64,000 nucleotides of DNA, from contig NC_061115.1 of assembly GCF_002878395.1 (NCBI RefSeq), positions 94,472,882-94,536,881 on the forward strand, read 5' to 3'. The DNA is from Capsicum annuum (Eukaryota > Streptophyta > Magnoliopsida > Solanales > Solanaceae). Shown piece after piece: positions 23,700 to 34,272 of the stretch. The position numbers were made by a program, and so were the translations under genes. Positions within the stretch are counted from its first letter, which is position 1. Every line of letters begins with the position of its first letter. A model generated the notes under the pieces. The model did no database searches. It was not told the DNA's origin and worked only from the letters and a program-made list of their open reading frames with translations.

Positions 23700-24480
23700 G
23701 CATCAATAATAACCAGCAGTGTATTTCCGCTACCCAAGAATACATACCTCAGATAACTGGGTAGCTCTTTTAAGTCTAACGCCAGTGGCTCTTCAATGGA
23801 TGGCTTCGCCGGTGGTGAAGGTCAATTCTTAAGGTCAAGATCAAGCTTCTTGGGGGCATAAGAATATGACCCCATTCCTGTCAAAGCACAAATAGTTTCT
23901 TTGTACTCCTCAATATCCTCATGATTAAAGTTCATAAGCACAACAACCAATGGCCCAATAGTAAGCTGCTCCTCCAAAGATAATTTCCGCTCTTCCTCAT
24001 AATAAACATCAACTATAGAGAGCACATTCATTTCTTTGTGCTGCTTTATTGATTTGCATACATCGAAATGTACCACTTCATCATTCATCCAAAATAAAAG
24101 TTTATTCGCTTGCAGATCAATCAGCATACTTTCGGTTGCGAGGAAAGGTTGACACAAGATTATGGGAACCTCAAAGTCCACCTTGTAATCCAAAATAACA
24201 AAATCCCCAGGAAAAATGAAGGTAACCACCTTCATTAATACATCGTATAGAATACCGACAGTCCATTTTACCAACTTATCTGCCATCACGAGCCGCATAT
24301 TAGTTGGAGTAGGATCTTCTAACCCTAACTTTTTATAAATGGCTAGCAGCATCAAATTAATGCTAGCCCCCAAATCACACAAAGCCTTAGAAAAATCCAA
24401 AGATTCAACCGTGCAAAAAATAGTGAAAAGCTCCTGGATCTGCCTTTTTCTGTACTAAGGACCTTGTGGCAATCGCACTG
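23700..24480 (-). pseudogene. Athila aspartic protease (B)
   Basis: Minus strand, open over 24400-23822. The active site reads ALCDLGASINLM, followed by YKKLGLEDPTPTNMRLVMAD and KVDFEVPIIL, then the acidic linker NVLSIVDVYYEEERKLSLEE. It is the longest clean protease in the window. It lies between gag and RT in the normal polyprotein order. The start shown by an ATG at 24400 is not a real start; the protein is part of gag-pol. Confidence 0.85.
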
Positions 24481-24499
24481 CAATGAAGGAAATTATCTG

Positions 24500-26345
24500 C
24501 CGGTTCATAGCTTGCTGCCCTTTTATTTGTCAAAAGGTCCTTCATGAATTTGGCATACCCTGGCATCTACTCCACTGTATCCACCAAAGGCATATTTATA
24601 GTCAGCTGCTTCAGTATGGTCATGAATTTACTAAACTTGTTGTCATTGGCCTTCTTCTTCAGTCTCTGAGGAAAAGAGGGTGGTGTTTTTGGGAGAGTTT
24701 TCTCCACCACTTTCTTTTCTTTATTCTTCTCATCTTCAATCTTTTTAGACTGCTGACAGCTAGGTGTAGTATTATAAATGATCTCTTCCTGGTTTTTAGC
24801 TTCTTCAAGATGATCACAATCTACTTCAATAATACTCTCCTCCATACTATCAACCACAGGCTTACCCACAAATGGGTTTTCCAACACCTTACCACTCTTG
24901 GTAGTAATTGCCAAGCATGAACCATCTTTTCTTGGATTTTGCACTGTGTCACTTGGTAGAGTGCCAACCTTCTTTTAATTAAATTCCCCCGACAATTGAC
25001 TCATTTACTGCTCTAACTATTTTATTAAAGTGGAATGCGAGTCAACCAATTGATTCATTGAAGACAAATCATTTTTTACCTCAGCTACTCCTATGTTGGT
25101 TGCCTCAACTCCTTTCAATAGCTTAGCCATCATGTCCTCTATGGACATCTTCCTAGAGTTAGATGCCGCAGCTTCACGATTTCCAGGAGGGACATACAAA
25201 CCACTCCTATCATTCTTATTCTTCTAATTCCCTTGGTCATGGTCCTTGAACCCGTATTTTTCATAGTAGTTCTGACCTTGGTTTCCTTGGCCACTGCCTC
25301 GAAAACCCCCTGATTATTCAAGTAATTTGCTTTCTTCTTAGAATGGGAGTCAGCTCTTCCCTGTGATGCAACAACATTAACCTTCTCTGTCTTTCCTGAT
25401 AATAAATGCTTAGTAAGAAGATCTATTTGCGTTTTCATGTGAGCCATATCATGGTAAAGTTCTTCTTCTCTTTGCCTCTGTTCTGTGGTCATACCTCAAA
25501 ATCCCTGGTATGCTAAGCTCTATACTTCTTTGTCATATGATCAAGCATTTAAGATGCCTCAAGAAAAGTGAGGTCCATAAATGACCCACCCGCAGCATTA
25601 TCTACCACTGGCTTAGTCACTGAATTTAAGGCCCTATATAATATCTCCATCAAGTGGACATTGGTTTTCTGATGATTTGGACACCGCATAAGCTTTTTCT
25701 TGAACCTCTCCCAAGTCTCCTGGAGAGCTTTAGTTGGAAGCTATCTGAAATTGCTTATCTTATCTCTCAATTATGCTCTCTTGGATGAGGGAAAGAATAT
25801 TTCTAGGAAAGCATCTTTTAGTTGCCTCCAATTGGTAATAGAGTCAGGAGTTAGACCATTTAACCATAGATTTGCCTCTCCAGATAGAGACAATGGGAAT
25901 AAGCACAGTCGGATTACATTTTGTCCAACCACTAGATTGTCAAACGACTTGCATGTTGAGATAAAATTAATCAAATGCATATTCGGATCATCGCCTGTGT
26001 CACCAGTCCCATCCAATTCATCATCATTATCATCAAAAGCAACTTACAAAGCTCTGCGTTCAGGTTTCTTTCTAGCTTGATGATCTCTGTTGACATTTCT
26101 GTTCACTGGTGCAGCCATATCATCTGCATGCCTTGAATTTAATAGCTCATCATTAGGATTTGGTACCCAATCTGGGTTATTAGCATTCTACTAATTTACT
26201 TGCGTAGCTACCAATGTATCTAATCTAGCCTGCTCTTGTTGGGTAACTATTCTTTTAGGGTCTCGTTGAGCATCCATTCTTCCAATAAGATGTGGTTCAG
26301 GATTTATAGGTAATAATGGCTGACCCAATCTCCGTGTACTTAGCA
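24500..26345 (-). pseudogene. Athila gag pseudogene (B)
   Basis: Minus strand. The start is set at ATG 26345, 111 bases inside the primer site, matching gag starts in A, A' and E. The N-terminal part has PLLPINPEPHLIGRM. The gag core lies at 26016-25680: LINFISTCKSF, FPLSLSGEANLWLNGLTPDS, FLEIFFPSSKR, and TWERFKKKLMRCPNH. The C-terminal half has a coiled-coil-like segment (MKTQIDLLTKHLLSG) and ends with FSKFMTILKQLTINMPLVD before the protease. Several stops and shifts break it. Confidence 0.85.
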
Positions 26346-26455
26346 TGCACAATAGTCAACCTATAAAAAACAAAAACAACAAACTAAAAGTAAAGTTTCA
26401 GAATCTTTGACCAAAGGGTCTATTAACTATCACAAACTTAGTTGACAACCGTATT

Positions 26456-26472
26456 TCCCGGCAACGGCACCA
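26456..26472 (-). other. Primer-binding site of element B
   Basis: Minus strand TGGTGCCGTTGCCGGGA, five bases inside the 5' LTR. It differs from the tRNA-Asp complement at one or two positions, the best match in this window. Confidence 0.9.
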
Positions 26473-26477
26473 ATATT

Positions 26478-28152
26478 TGATACACCTAAATTATAACTCT
26501 CGGTAGAAAGTGTAAGCGGTCGTTGTCAAATATAGAACCCAACTAGGTTGGGTGTCGAATCCCATAGGGAATACTGTGCTCTCTAAGTGTTATAATCATT
26601 ATTAGACTGTTCATTAGAGGTTCCTAACCAAAAAAGGGGTTTTGGGGTTTTAATTTGTAAAATAATTAATTGTAACAGGAGTATTGCAACTAATGATTCT
26701 GTTTGTGTTTCGTAACTTTATGAGATTAAACAAACTAGAGTTACGGTCACCAAAATGCTAGCACCATTTGGGTTGTGAATCATTTATGAGTTTCACTTGG
26801 CAAATTCAATTGCAAGAAAGGTTGAGTCTTATTCTTTATCCCTTAGTTTCTCAACCTAAGTGGATAAATTATCCTTTAATTCTCTCAAACTTGAAGGATG
26901 AATTATTCTTTCAACCTATTTCTCATTTAAGCTAATCCTTTTAAGGCATTTGCTATTACTCTAAAGGTTAAAGCCCTTAGAATTCATGTAAACATTTTCT
27001 TTTCCCGACAAACACTTTCCTTTCAGACAAGTGTTGTTCTAGGGCTCACTCTTCAAGTTTGCAACCAAGAAAAGTCATGAAATTGAAGAAAGCTTTATGC
27101 AATGTCATTGAATTATGGAACTCAAATTGATTCCCAACCCATAGATGTGTTTCACATTAAGGATCCTATAACCCTAGTTATGGGATCTTAGCCACAATAC
27201 TCCATAGAAGAAGAAGAAGTCATTCTTGTATTATTCATAAATAGATTAAGAATTTACTTACAAAGAATCCCAAGAATCAGTTCTTCAATCTTCAATAATC
27301 AATCGTTCAATGCTAAGATCTAAAGAATCCCCAAAGTGCTGGGTTACAAAAAGTTTCAATAGATGATAAAACATGTAAAAGAAAGAAAAGAGATCCCTTA
27401 TTAACCCTAAAATTTTGTATTTATATGTTCCCAGCTAAAAAAAAATTTAAAATTTAAAAACAGCAAAGCCGCGTCCCAGTTGATGGTCCATATATAGGAC
27501 CATCAAAGAGTTGATGGTCCACCATCTTGTCCTTCACTCGTTTCTTCCAAATAGCAATTTCTGGATAACACCTGACGGTCCACCTTGTGGTCCGTCTTAT
27601 AACTGGCGATCCATCACATTAACCGTCACTGAGTTCCTCTGGGGGGTGGTTTTTGGATAAGCATTGACGGTCTATCTGGTGGTCCATCGCATGATTGACG
27701 ATCCACCATGTTGATCGTCACTGAGTTCCTCTGAAAGGTGGTTTTTGGATAAGCATTGGCGGTCCATTTAGTGGTCCTTCCCATGACTGACGGTCCACCA
27801 TATTGATCGTCACTGAGTTTCTCTGAAAAGTAATTTCTGGATAAGGGTTGATGGTCTGTCTTGTTGTCCTTCACATGTCTGACGGTCCGCCATGTTTTCT
27901 GTCACTCAAGGAATTTGAATGGTAGGTTATGGATTGCCCTAACGATCGACCTGGTGGTCCATCGAAAGATTGATGGTACACTATTTTGACCGTCAAACTC
28001 ACTTTTCTTCTACTTTTTCCAGCTTTCTTCTGTGGTTATCTCCTTTCACTGAAAACACTAAAAACTTTATTAAATAACACTTTGGTTGCCTAAAAACATA
28101 CAATTTCCCTAAGAAAATGATGCTAACTTTTCTGAAATATATCGGAACATCA
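26478..28152 (-). repeat. 5' LTR of element B
   Basis: 1,675-bp partner of 14337-16021, beginning TGATACACC and ending GGAACATCA on the plus strand. It shares the TATA box (minus strand CATATAAA around 27420-27427) and the five-copy 92-bp array. The right flank TAGGT completes the target duplication. Confidence 0.92.
27562..28020 (-). repeat. 92-bp tandem array in B 5' LTR
   Basis: Anchors (TGGATAA or TGGATTG) at 27562, 27654, 27746, 27838 and 27930 are exactly 92 bases apart, the same copy number and phase as in the 3' LTR. The array was therefore in the master element before insertion. Each unit holds GACGGTCC/GGACCGTC-type inverted motifs, upstream of the TATA box on the minus strand. Confidence 0.9.
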
Positions 28153-28157
28153 TAGGT

Positions 28158-28500
28158 CAGCCGTCACACTAACCCTAATTTTGGGTCAGTCGAGTTAAGT
28201 CGGAAGTGCATTTAAAATGCCTGTATTCGACCCACATGCTTTTAAAAAGATAAAATAGGGCGGTTACATATGTTATAACCTCTTCAAATTATACAACTGT
28301 ATAACTCCCTCTGGATTCAAAGTATCTAATGGGAGTTACTCCCTCTTGGACTCTCTATCTTCTTTCTTCTCCCCTATTTAACCAAGTTCCTTTCCCCTTT
28401 TTCTCCTCATCACAACAAAGAAGAAATCACAGGCTAAAGTATTACATAGTTTTTCTTTCAAAAGTACAAGCAACTAGAGTGAAACTTTTGAATCATCAAG
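28158..28500 (+). promoter_or_regulatory. Leader, internal promoter and exon of A env-like gene
   Basis: This continues element A to the right of B. Its text aligns with the B leader (for example the TCACACTAACCCTAA and TTTAAAATG-type stretches). A TATA-like CTATTTAACC at 28374-28383 follows CTTCTCCC. About 120 bases of leader (TCCTCATCACAACAAAGAAG and following) end at ATCAAG|GTACG at 28500/28501. The same structure in B supports an internal promoter and leader exon. Confidence 0.55.
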
Positions 28501-29090
28501 GTACGATTTTAACCCATTTTCTTGCTTCTCCAAAGTGCAAAATATAATCAAAATAGTTATGGTATATAAAATTTCATATTGTTTCCTTTTGTAGTTTAAA
28601 TTGTTGATATTCTGTGTTCTAAACTTTGGTTTACACTATTTGGGTGAAGTCTGAGTAACCCACGTATTTATAGTAGAAAAATGTGTGCATAAATATGAAA
28701 TTATTGTTGTTACTATGCTGGAAATCAAATAAGGTATACCAATTGTTGGACAAAATTCCAAAAAGAAGTCAGAAATTGAAAATGGGGACTGACAGTCACA
28801 TCGGCAGATCATCGAATCTATGATGGACTATCTGGTTAATCGTTGCAAATGTCCAAAGGAAGTTGCTCAATGGATAATCAACGATGGACAACCTATCAGA
28901 CTGTCAGTAACCTAATGGACCTCCATTTTAACCATCGTATGGCCCTAAAAATCAGATCTCACTGGATAAGGCCTGATGGCCAATCCATACTGCAGCATCA
29001 TCGAGGGCTCATCACTTTAACCGTCAAGCCAATGTTTGTTAATGTTTTGTTAGATTTTTGTTTTGTAACTAATTTTGTACTTTTTTCCAG
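28501..29090 (+). other. Predicted leader intron of A env-like gene
   Basis: GTACGATTTT at 28501 is a weaker donor than in B. The acceptor TTTTTTCCAG ends at 29090, five bases before the ATG. Length 590 bases. A group of GACGG/GGACC-type motifs lies at 28785-29020. A short open frame at 28843-29121 crosses the acceptor and is probably chance. Confidence 0.6.
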
Positions 29091-29095
29091 GAATC

Positions 29096-31120
29096 ATGGA
29101 AGGAAAATCCCCATAGACTAGAGGCAGCGGTCGAGGCGAACCTTTTAGAAGTAAGGAGGCACCAACTTTTAACACATATCATAGGGATCAAACACTTCCT
29201 ATACTTTCCTAGTCTAAAGAGGAGAGTGACAGCAGCACCAACAGTATTATCTCAAGCCCCGACAAGGCAAGGGTAGTCATATCTCGTCCTAATCCAGTTG
29301 AGGATAAAACTGAGGCTACAAATACAGAGGGATAAACTGAAGCAGTCAATGTAGAGACTGAGACTGAGGAAGCCAACTTGATTAGACATAAGGATCCTCA
29401 AATCAGAGAGGCGATCAGATGGCAACTTGATAGAGCAAGGGAAAAATTTTATATCAGGTTTGCACCAATGATGAATAGGCTAATCAAAAGGCTATTTGCT
29501 GAGGAGTATCAGATTGTAACAACAGAGTTGTACAAATATCCCGAGTTAGAGTGTTGTTTTAGTGAGTATGAATTAGCATGGAAAGCAAGCCCCTGGATCT
29601 TATCATCTGAATCTGGTAAGGGAATTCTTCGCCAACTATTTGGTATTAGCAGAAAAAGATATTCCAAAGGGCTTGAATATTTCTAAGCTGCTAAACAGGG
29701 AGTCAGTGCTATTCTGAGGAGTAACCATTGACATATTAGCCCAAACCATCAAAAGGATATTGTTTGGGCCCTGACTATAAAGCCCCACCTGCTATTCCAG
29801 AACTCGAGTATCGATTACGTAATGCATCTGCCAAAGATCCTAGTTGAGTGGAGTGTTAACTGAAGGCAGCAGCCCTTCCTGGGCAACAAACCCATATGAG
29901 TGGATAGAGAAATCTTCCCTTAGCTTCGAAGCTAAATTTTGGTAGGCTGTGGTTATATTCAGACTTAAGCCAATAAGAGGTGATGCTAATCTAGATAATC
30001 ACCAAGCTGTACTTGTTGATAGTTTGATTTCAGGACTGAATATTAATTTCGGTCAGATAATTGTTGATGAGCTGTTTGTAAGAGCACATTAGGTGGCCAG
30101 TGCACTATGATTTCCTTGCTTAATCATAGAATTATGCAGGCAGGCAAGTGTGCCTCTGATTTGTGGGGTGAATAATGAGGTCCATGTGACATATATCCAA
30201 GACATTAAAAAGTCCAAAGATAACTCGATGTTCAAAATGAGGGTCATCAAACTTCCAACCTATTAAACTCAGTCAGCACTTGCCCCAAATACTTCAGAGA
30301 TTCCAACAGGTATGCCATTGCCGATTACCAATTACGTACCACCTAATTTTATGCTATTAAGTACATCCGCAGGGTCAGAATCTGTACCACTAATGGGTGG
30401 GGAAAAATTTGCAGAATATAGGTTGACGTAGGAAAACTTCGCTAAGTATGTAAAATTACAAAAGAAATTCAAGAAATAGCTTGACACTTGGGCTGCAGAA
30501 TTCAAGCCTTTTGTTGACAGAATTATAGCTGAGGCAATCCATCCATTCTAAGATGTTTAGATGAGAATAGATCACATGAAGAAGAGAAGTATCAAAATAC
30601 TGGATTCACTCTCCATTCTAGACTTGGCAAGGTTCATGGCAAAGTTTAAGAAAGCACAAGCTGACATCGAAGAGTTAAAGAGCAGATAGCGATATCAGCC
30701 CACTTTTGATCCAGCCTTGGTAATGAGTGATGAAGATGAGGGAATTGTTGACCTAATGGGAAGACCAGTAAAACACAAAAGGAAACAACAGGTAAATAAA
30801 CGTGCTAAAAGAAAAGTTCAAAAAAGAAGAAGGAAAGAGGCTATGAAACTAGAGAAGAAAGAGCAATATGATATGAGAAGACCATAAAAAGATTGAGGAT
30901 AAATGAAAAGAGAAGACGGAAGATAGTAAAAGATGAAGTAGTTGGAGTGTCTACCAGTTCTGCCCTAGTTAGGGGGCCAACTTCAGACCCATTCAGGGAT
31001 GTGGTACCTTAAATTTTGAAGGGAGGGTTTATAAGTACCCCCACCATCATGGGGATCAATGTTGGAGTAGGTTAGGACACAAGCTCTTCAACATACTTTA
31101 CAGATGCCTTAGATGAATAA
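29096..31120 (+). pseudogene. Env-like third frame of A
   Basis: Plus-strand counterpart of the B env-like frame, from ATG 29096 to the TAA at 31118-31120, with many stops. The longest clean piece (29378-29686) encodes IRHKDPQIREAIRWQLDRA, matching the B text before its central domain. The central part (about 29920-30170) keeps AKFW, SLISGLNINFGQIIVDE and FPCLIIELC-type sequence. The coiled-coil part (about 30560-30690) and a lysine-rich segment (about 30780-30930) are also recognisable. No membrane segment is visible. Function unknown; same family as B and E. Confidence 0.7.
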
Positions 31121-32665
31121 GAGGCAATAAAAGTATACCCACTGCTTTGTACTTTTATTTAATGCTTTAATGATAATGCATATATTTTTCTGTAGGGGTA
31201 GTGTACTTGTACCATGGGAGGTTGTGTTTCTGATATTCTTTTCCTCCCAGGTGCTATCTAGGATAATTAGCATATCTAGGATTATGTTTAAGTTTGCGTT
31301 TTTTTATTTTCTAGGATTAACTTTAGGTTTACATATTTCCTTTCTTAAGTCCTATTTTGTTGTTAATATTAGTCTATTAAATAAAAGTGCCATTCATGTT
31401 AGCACCTTGTTATGAATATGGATGATGAGTGATGTTGGCGTCAAGGTATTACTATGTCTTTATGATTGTTTACTTTTATCTTTTAGTGTATGTGATCAAC
31501 TATTGGTAAATCTGTAGTTAGTAGTAACTTGTAAATAACTTTTCAAATATGCATGACATTTGATGTCAATCTTAAGGACAGTAGAATGAGTTTGACTTAG
31601 ATACTGGTGTGCGCGAGTATTTGTATTAGTTCTTACATAGTGTAGTACCTAAAACTTGCCTGTTACAATTGATGTTGTTTTATAGTTGATGAAATAAGAA
31701 ATGATAGCAGTCCAACTTGTATTTTTAGTCCACTTAGGCAAAATAATTAACCCCACCAAAAAGAATTTTCCATTTTTGAACCCTTCTTTGAGCCTATGTT
31801 AATTTTTTCTTTATAATCAATCACTCTAGTTATCTCTCTTTAAGTTGTTGACACCTAGCTCTATCCCTGACCCAATATTGGGCATTGTGAACCTAAACTT
31901 AGGCAAAACACCTAAGTTGAGGGTGTATATTGTCAAGCTATTAGCTGTCTATGGGAAAGTTGGTTTAGAGCATGGTTTAGAGCATCCAGCCCTGGTCTAC
32001 TCAAGATACTGTGCACCTTGACTGATTTCATCTGCATAAGTTAAGGGTGGCTGATGCTTGTATATATTTTTTTTAAAAAAACTTCAGGTGGTTGTTATGG
32101 TAAAGTGTGAATGAATAAGAAAATTGTGAGTGAACTAGTTCAGAAATGGCCTTGGTAGGTAGAACTTGAGGGCAAAGAGAGTTAAATCCTAGTGTCAAGT
32201 CACTTTTTCCCAAAAGTCCTTCCTCACCTAGCCCCGAAGTCTCATACAAAGCCTGAGAAAGACCTGCTTGATCATAGTGAGTAACTATATGGGAGCATTG
32301 AATGAAAAGGGCAAGCCAATGGGTATGCGTGCTATATTTGTAACTTCTTTGATAAGTGTGAGAGTTCTAATTTGTATCCATAAGATATAATAAGTGGTGA
32401 ATTTCCTTGACTGTGAGGGCAACCTGACTTATACTTAATTTTGGTGATCTCTATAGATTCTTGTATCCACGTTTGTGTATATGTACTGATTTTGAAATAA
32501 TGTCGGCTATGGATCCTGATATGTTGAGCCATATAGTAAGGATGATAAGTGAATGGTTGTGTGGAAACTGATTCAGTAAAGTGGATGTCTGTCATTGTAT
32601 TGTTCATATTTGTAATTTGGTGCTGAGTTGCTTGAGGGCACACAATTTTCTTAATTTGAGGGTAG
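31121..32665 (+). other. 3' untranslated region and polypurine tract of A
   Basis: About 1.5 kb of noncoding sequence between the env-like stop and the LTR. It ends in the polypurine tract TTAATTTGAGGGTAG at 32651-32665. It corresponds to B 16022-17423. Phrases such as CACCTAAGTTGAGGGTGT near 31910 resemble an extra polypurine-like tract. I see no gene. Confidence 0.65.
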
Positions 32666-34146
32666 TGATGTTCTGAGTTTTGACAAAATATTTTGCATTT
32701 TTTTCATAGGAAAATTATGTGTTTTCAAGAAATTAAAATTGTATTTAACCATGGATTTGAGTGATTTCAGGTTAAGGAGTTAGCAGAAGGAGAAAACTTA
32801 GGAAAATAGCAGAAAAGATCACTGATGGTCAAAACAGCGGACCATCAGTCCTGCGACGGAGCACCAAAAGAACCATCAGAGCGAAAAAGAAGGCTCCAAG
32901 AGGAAGGTCCATGTGACGTTCAAAGTGGTGGACCATCAAACTTGCGGTGGATGACCAACTTAGCCGTCATGCATTAACAAAACGCAGGATTTCAGAAGAT
33001 TTAGAGACAGACTATGCGATGGACCATTGGACCAACGACGTTCTGCCAAGGTAACCATTAGGATTAAATAGAACTTGGCATCCTATGGCACTTACATGGA
33101 CCGTTGGGCCTCCGACGGGCCATAATTTGGACCGTCAGCTCGGTCGTGGCTTTTTTTGAGTTTAAATTTAAATCTTCTAAAACTGGAAGGATTAAATACA
33201 AAGTTAGGGTTTTATTGCTGGGGCATTCTGAATCTTAGAGATTATTAGCTTAGTTTTTCATCTTTGAAACTCTTTGTAACATAGAAATTTTTGAATCAAA
33301 CTACATTTGTGGATCTAATCATTCCATTACTATTGGAGATTGAAGATTTAATACATGTAACATTTGTAAGTGAACTCAAATTTTATTTATGAATAATACA
33401 AGTATTCTCTCTCTTTCTTCTATGGGGATGAGTGGACAAGCTCCCATAACTAGGTTTATGGGAGCTTTAATGTGAGCAAATGGCATGGGTTGTGATTCCA
33501 ATTAAGTTTCTATTGGTAATTGATGTTGCATAAATCCTTCTTCACAGTAATGACTTTTGTTGGTTGCAAACTTGAAAAGTGAGCCCAAGAACATCACTTG
33601 TTCGAATGGAAAAGTGTTTGATGAAAAAAAAAAGGGTTTACATGGAATCTTGACGCCTAAACCTTTAGATTAATAGAAAATGCCTTAATAGGATTGGCCT
33701 ATATAAGAAAATGGTTGAGTAATCAGTACATTCTTTAAGTTTGAGAGAATTAAAGAAATAACCATCCATTAAGGTTGAGAAAATAATGGGTGAACAATAG
33801 AATTATTTACTCTTGCAATTGAAGTTATAGATTAGAACTCAAAAGTCATTCTCAACCCTAACTTGTTAAGTATCTTGGTAACAATAACTCTAGTTTATTT
33901 AATATGATTGAATTACTATTTGTAGAAAAAATCATTAGTGGAATAACTCCATTACAATTATTTAGAATACAATTCATAAATCAAAACCCCTTTTATCCAG
34001 GAACCTTTGATCAACAGTCTAATAATAATCATAATACTTAGTGAACACGGTATTCCCTGTGGGATTCGACACCCAACGTAGTTGGGTTCTATATTTGACA
34101 ATTTCCACTTACTCTCTCATTAGAGAGGTGTAATTTAGGCGTATCA
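32666..34146 (+). repeat. A-family LTR shared by A and A'
   Basis: 1,481-bp LTR from TGATGTTCTG to GGCGTATCA. To its left are the polypurine tract and env-like gene of A, so it serves as the A 3' LTR. To its right are a primer site and gag, so it is equally a 5' LTR. It contains the GACGG motif cluster (32820-33140), a TATA-like TAAATAC near 33196, and CTGTGGGATTCGACACC near 34058. About 28 differences in ~240 bases separate it from the 5' LTR of A, more than expected if only the solo LTR divergence applied. Confidence 0.88.
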
Positions 34147-34151
34147 AATTT

Positions 34152-34169
34152 TGGAGCCGTTGTCGGGGA
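34152..34169 (+). other. Primer-binding site of A'
   Basis: TGGAGCCGTTGTCGGGGA, a tRNA-Asp-type site with two changes, five bases after the LTR. Confidence 0.85.
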
Positions 34170-34272
34170 TATGGTTGTCAATTAAGTTTGTATTTATTAA
34201 TTTACCTTTCATCAAGTTTCTCAAAATTTACTTTTGTTTGTTGTTTTTTCTCTGTGCAGGGTATTTATTGTG

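Larger units (their letters stand above)
14337..28152 (-). mobile_element. Athila-type LTR retrotransposon B, nested in A
   Basis: A complete minus-strand element of about 13.8 kb with two full LTRs (14337-16021 and 26478-28152), primer site, gag, protease, RT-RNase H, integrase, spliced env-like gene and polypurine tract. It is flanked by CAGGT (14332-14336) and TAGGT (28153-28157), a 5-bp target duplication with one transition. It sits in the post-pol leader of A. It is the best preserved element here, but stops and shifts in every gene rule out activity. Over the first ~300 bases its LTRs differ at roughly 25-30 positions by eye, so the insertion is old but younger than A. Confidence 0.92.
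6675..34146 (+). mobile_element. Athila-type LTR retrotransposon A (interrupted by B)
   Basis: Plus-strand Athila element: 5' LTR 6675-8164, tRNA-Asp-type primer site, gag, protease, RT-RNase H and integrase to 13835, leader, then element B at 14337-28152, resuming at 28158 with the env-like gene and ending in an LTR at 32666-34146. The order of domains and the clean continuation across B (post-pol leader on the left, promoter, intron and env-like gene on the right) show it is one element. It is inserted in the D integrase; GACAC at 6670-6674 is the left target copy. All genes are decayed. The 3' LTR may be a crossover hybrid, because another gag follows it. Confidence 0.85.

Noticed and set aside
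24483..26080. Long plus-strand frames (24483-24920 and 25700-26080)
   Set aside because: They are antisense to the B gag pseudogene, whose minus-strand text has clear gag motifs.
28843..29121. A 92-codon frame just before the A env-like ATG
   Set aside because: It crosses the predicted splice acceptor, consists of motif-cluster sequence, and has no counterpart in B.
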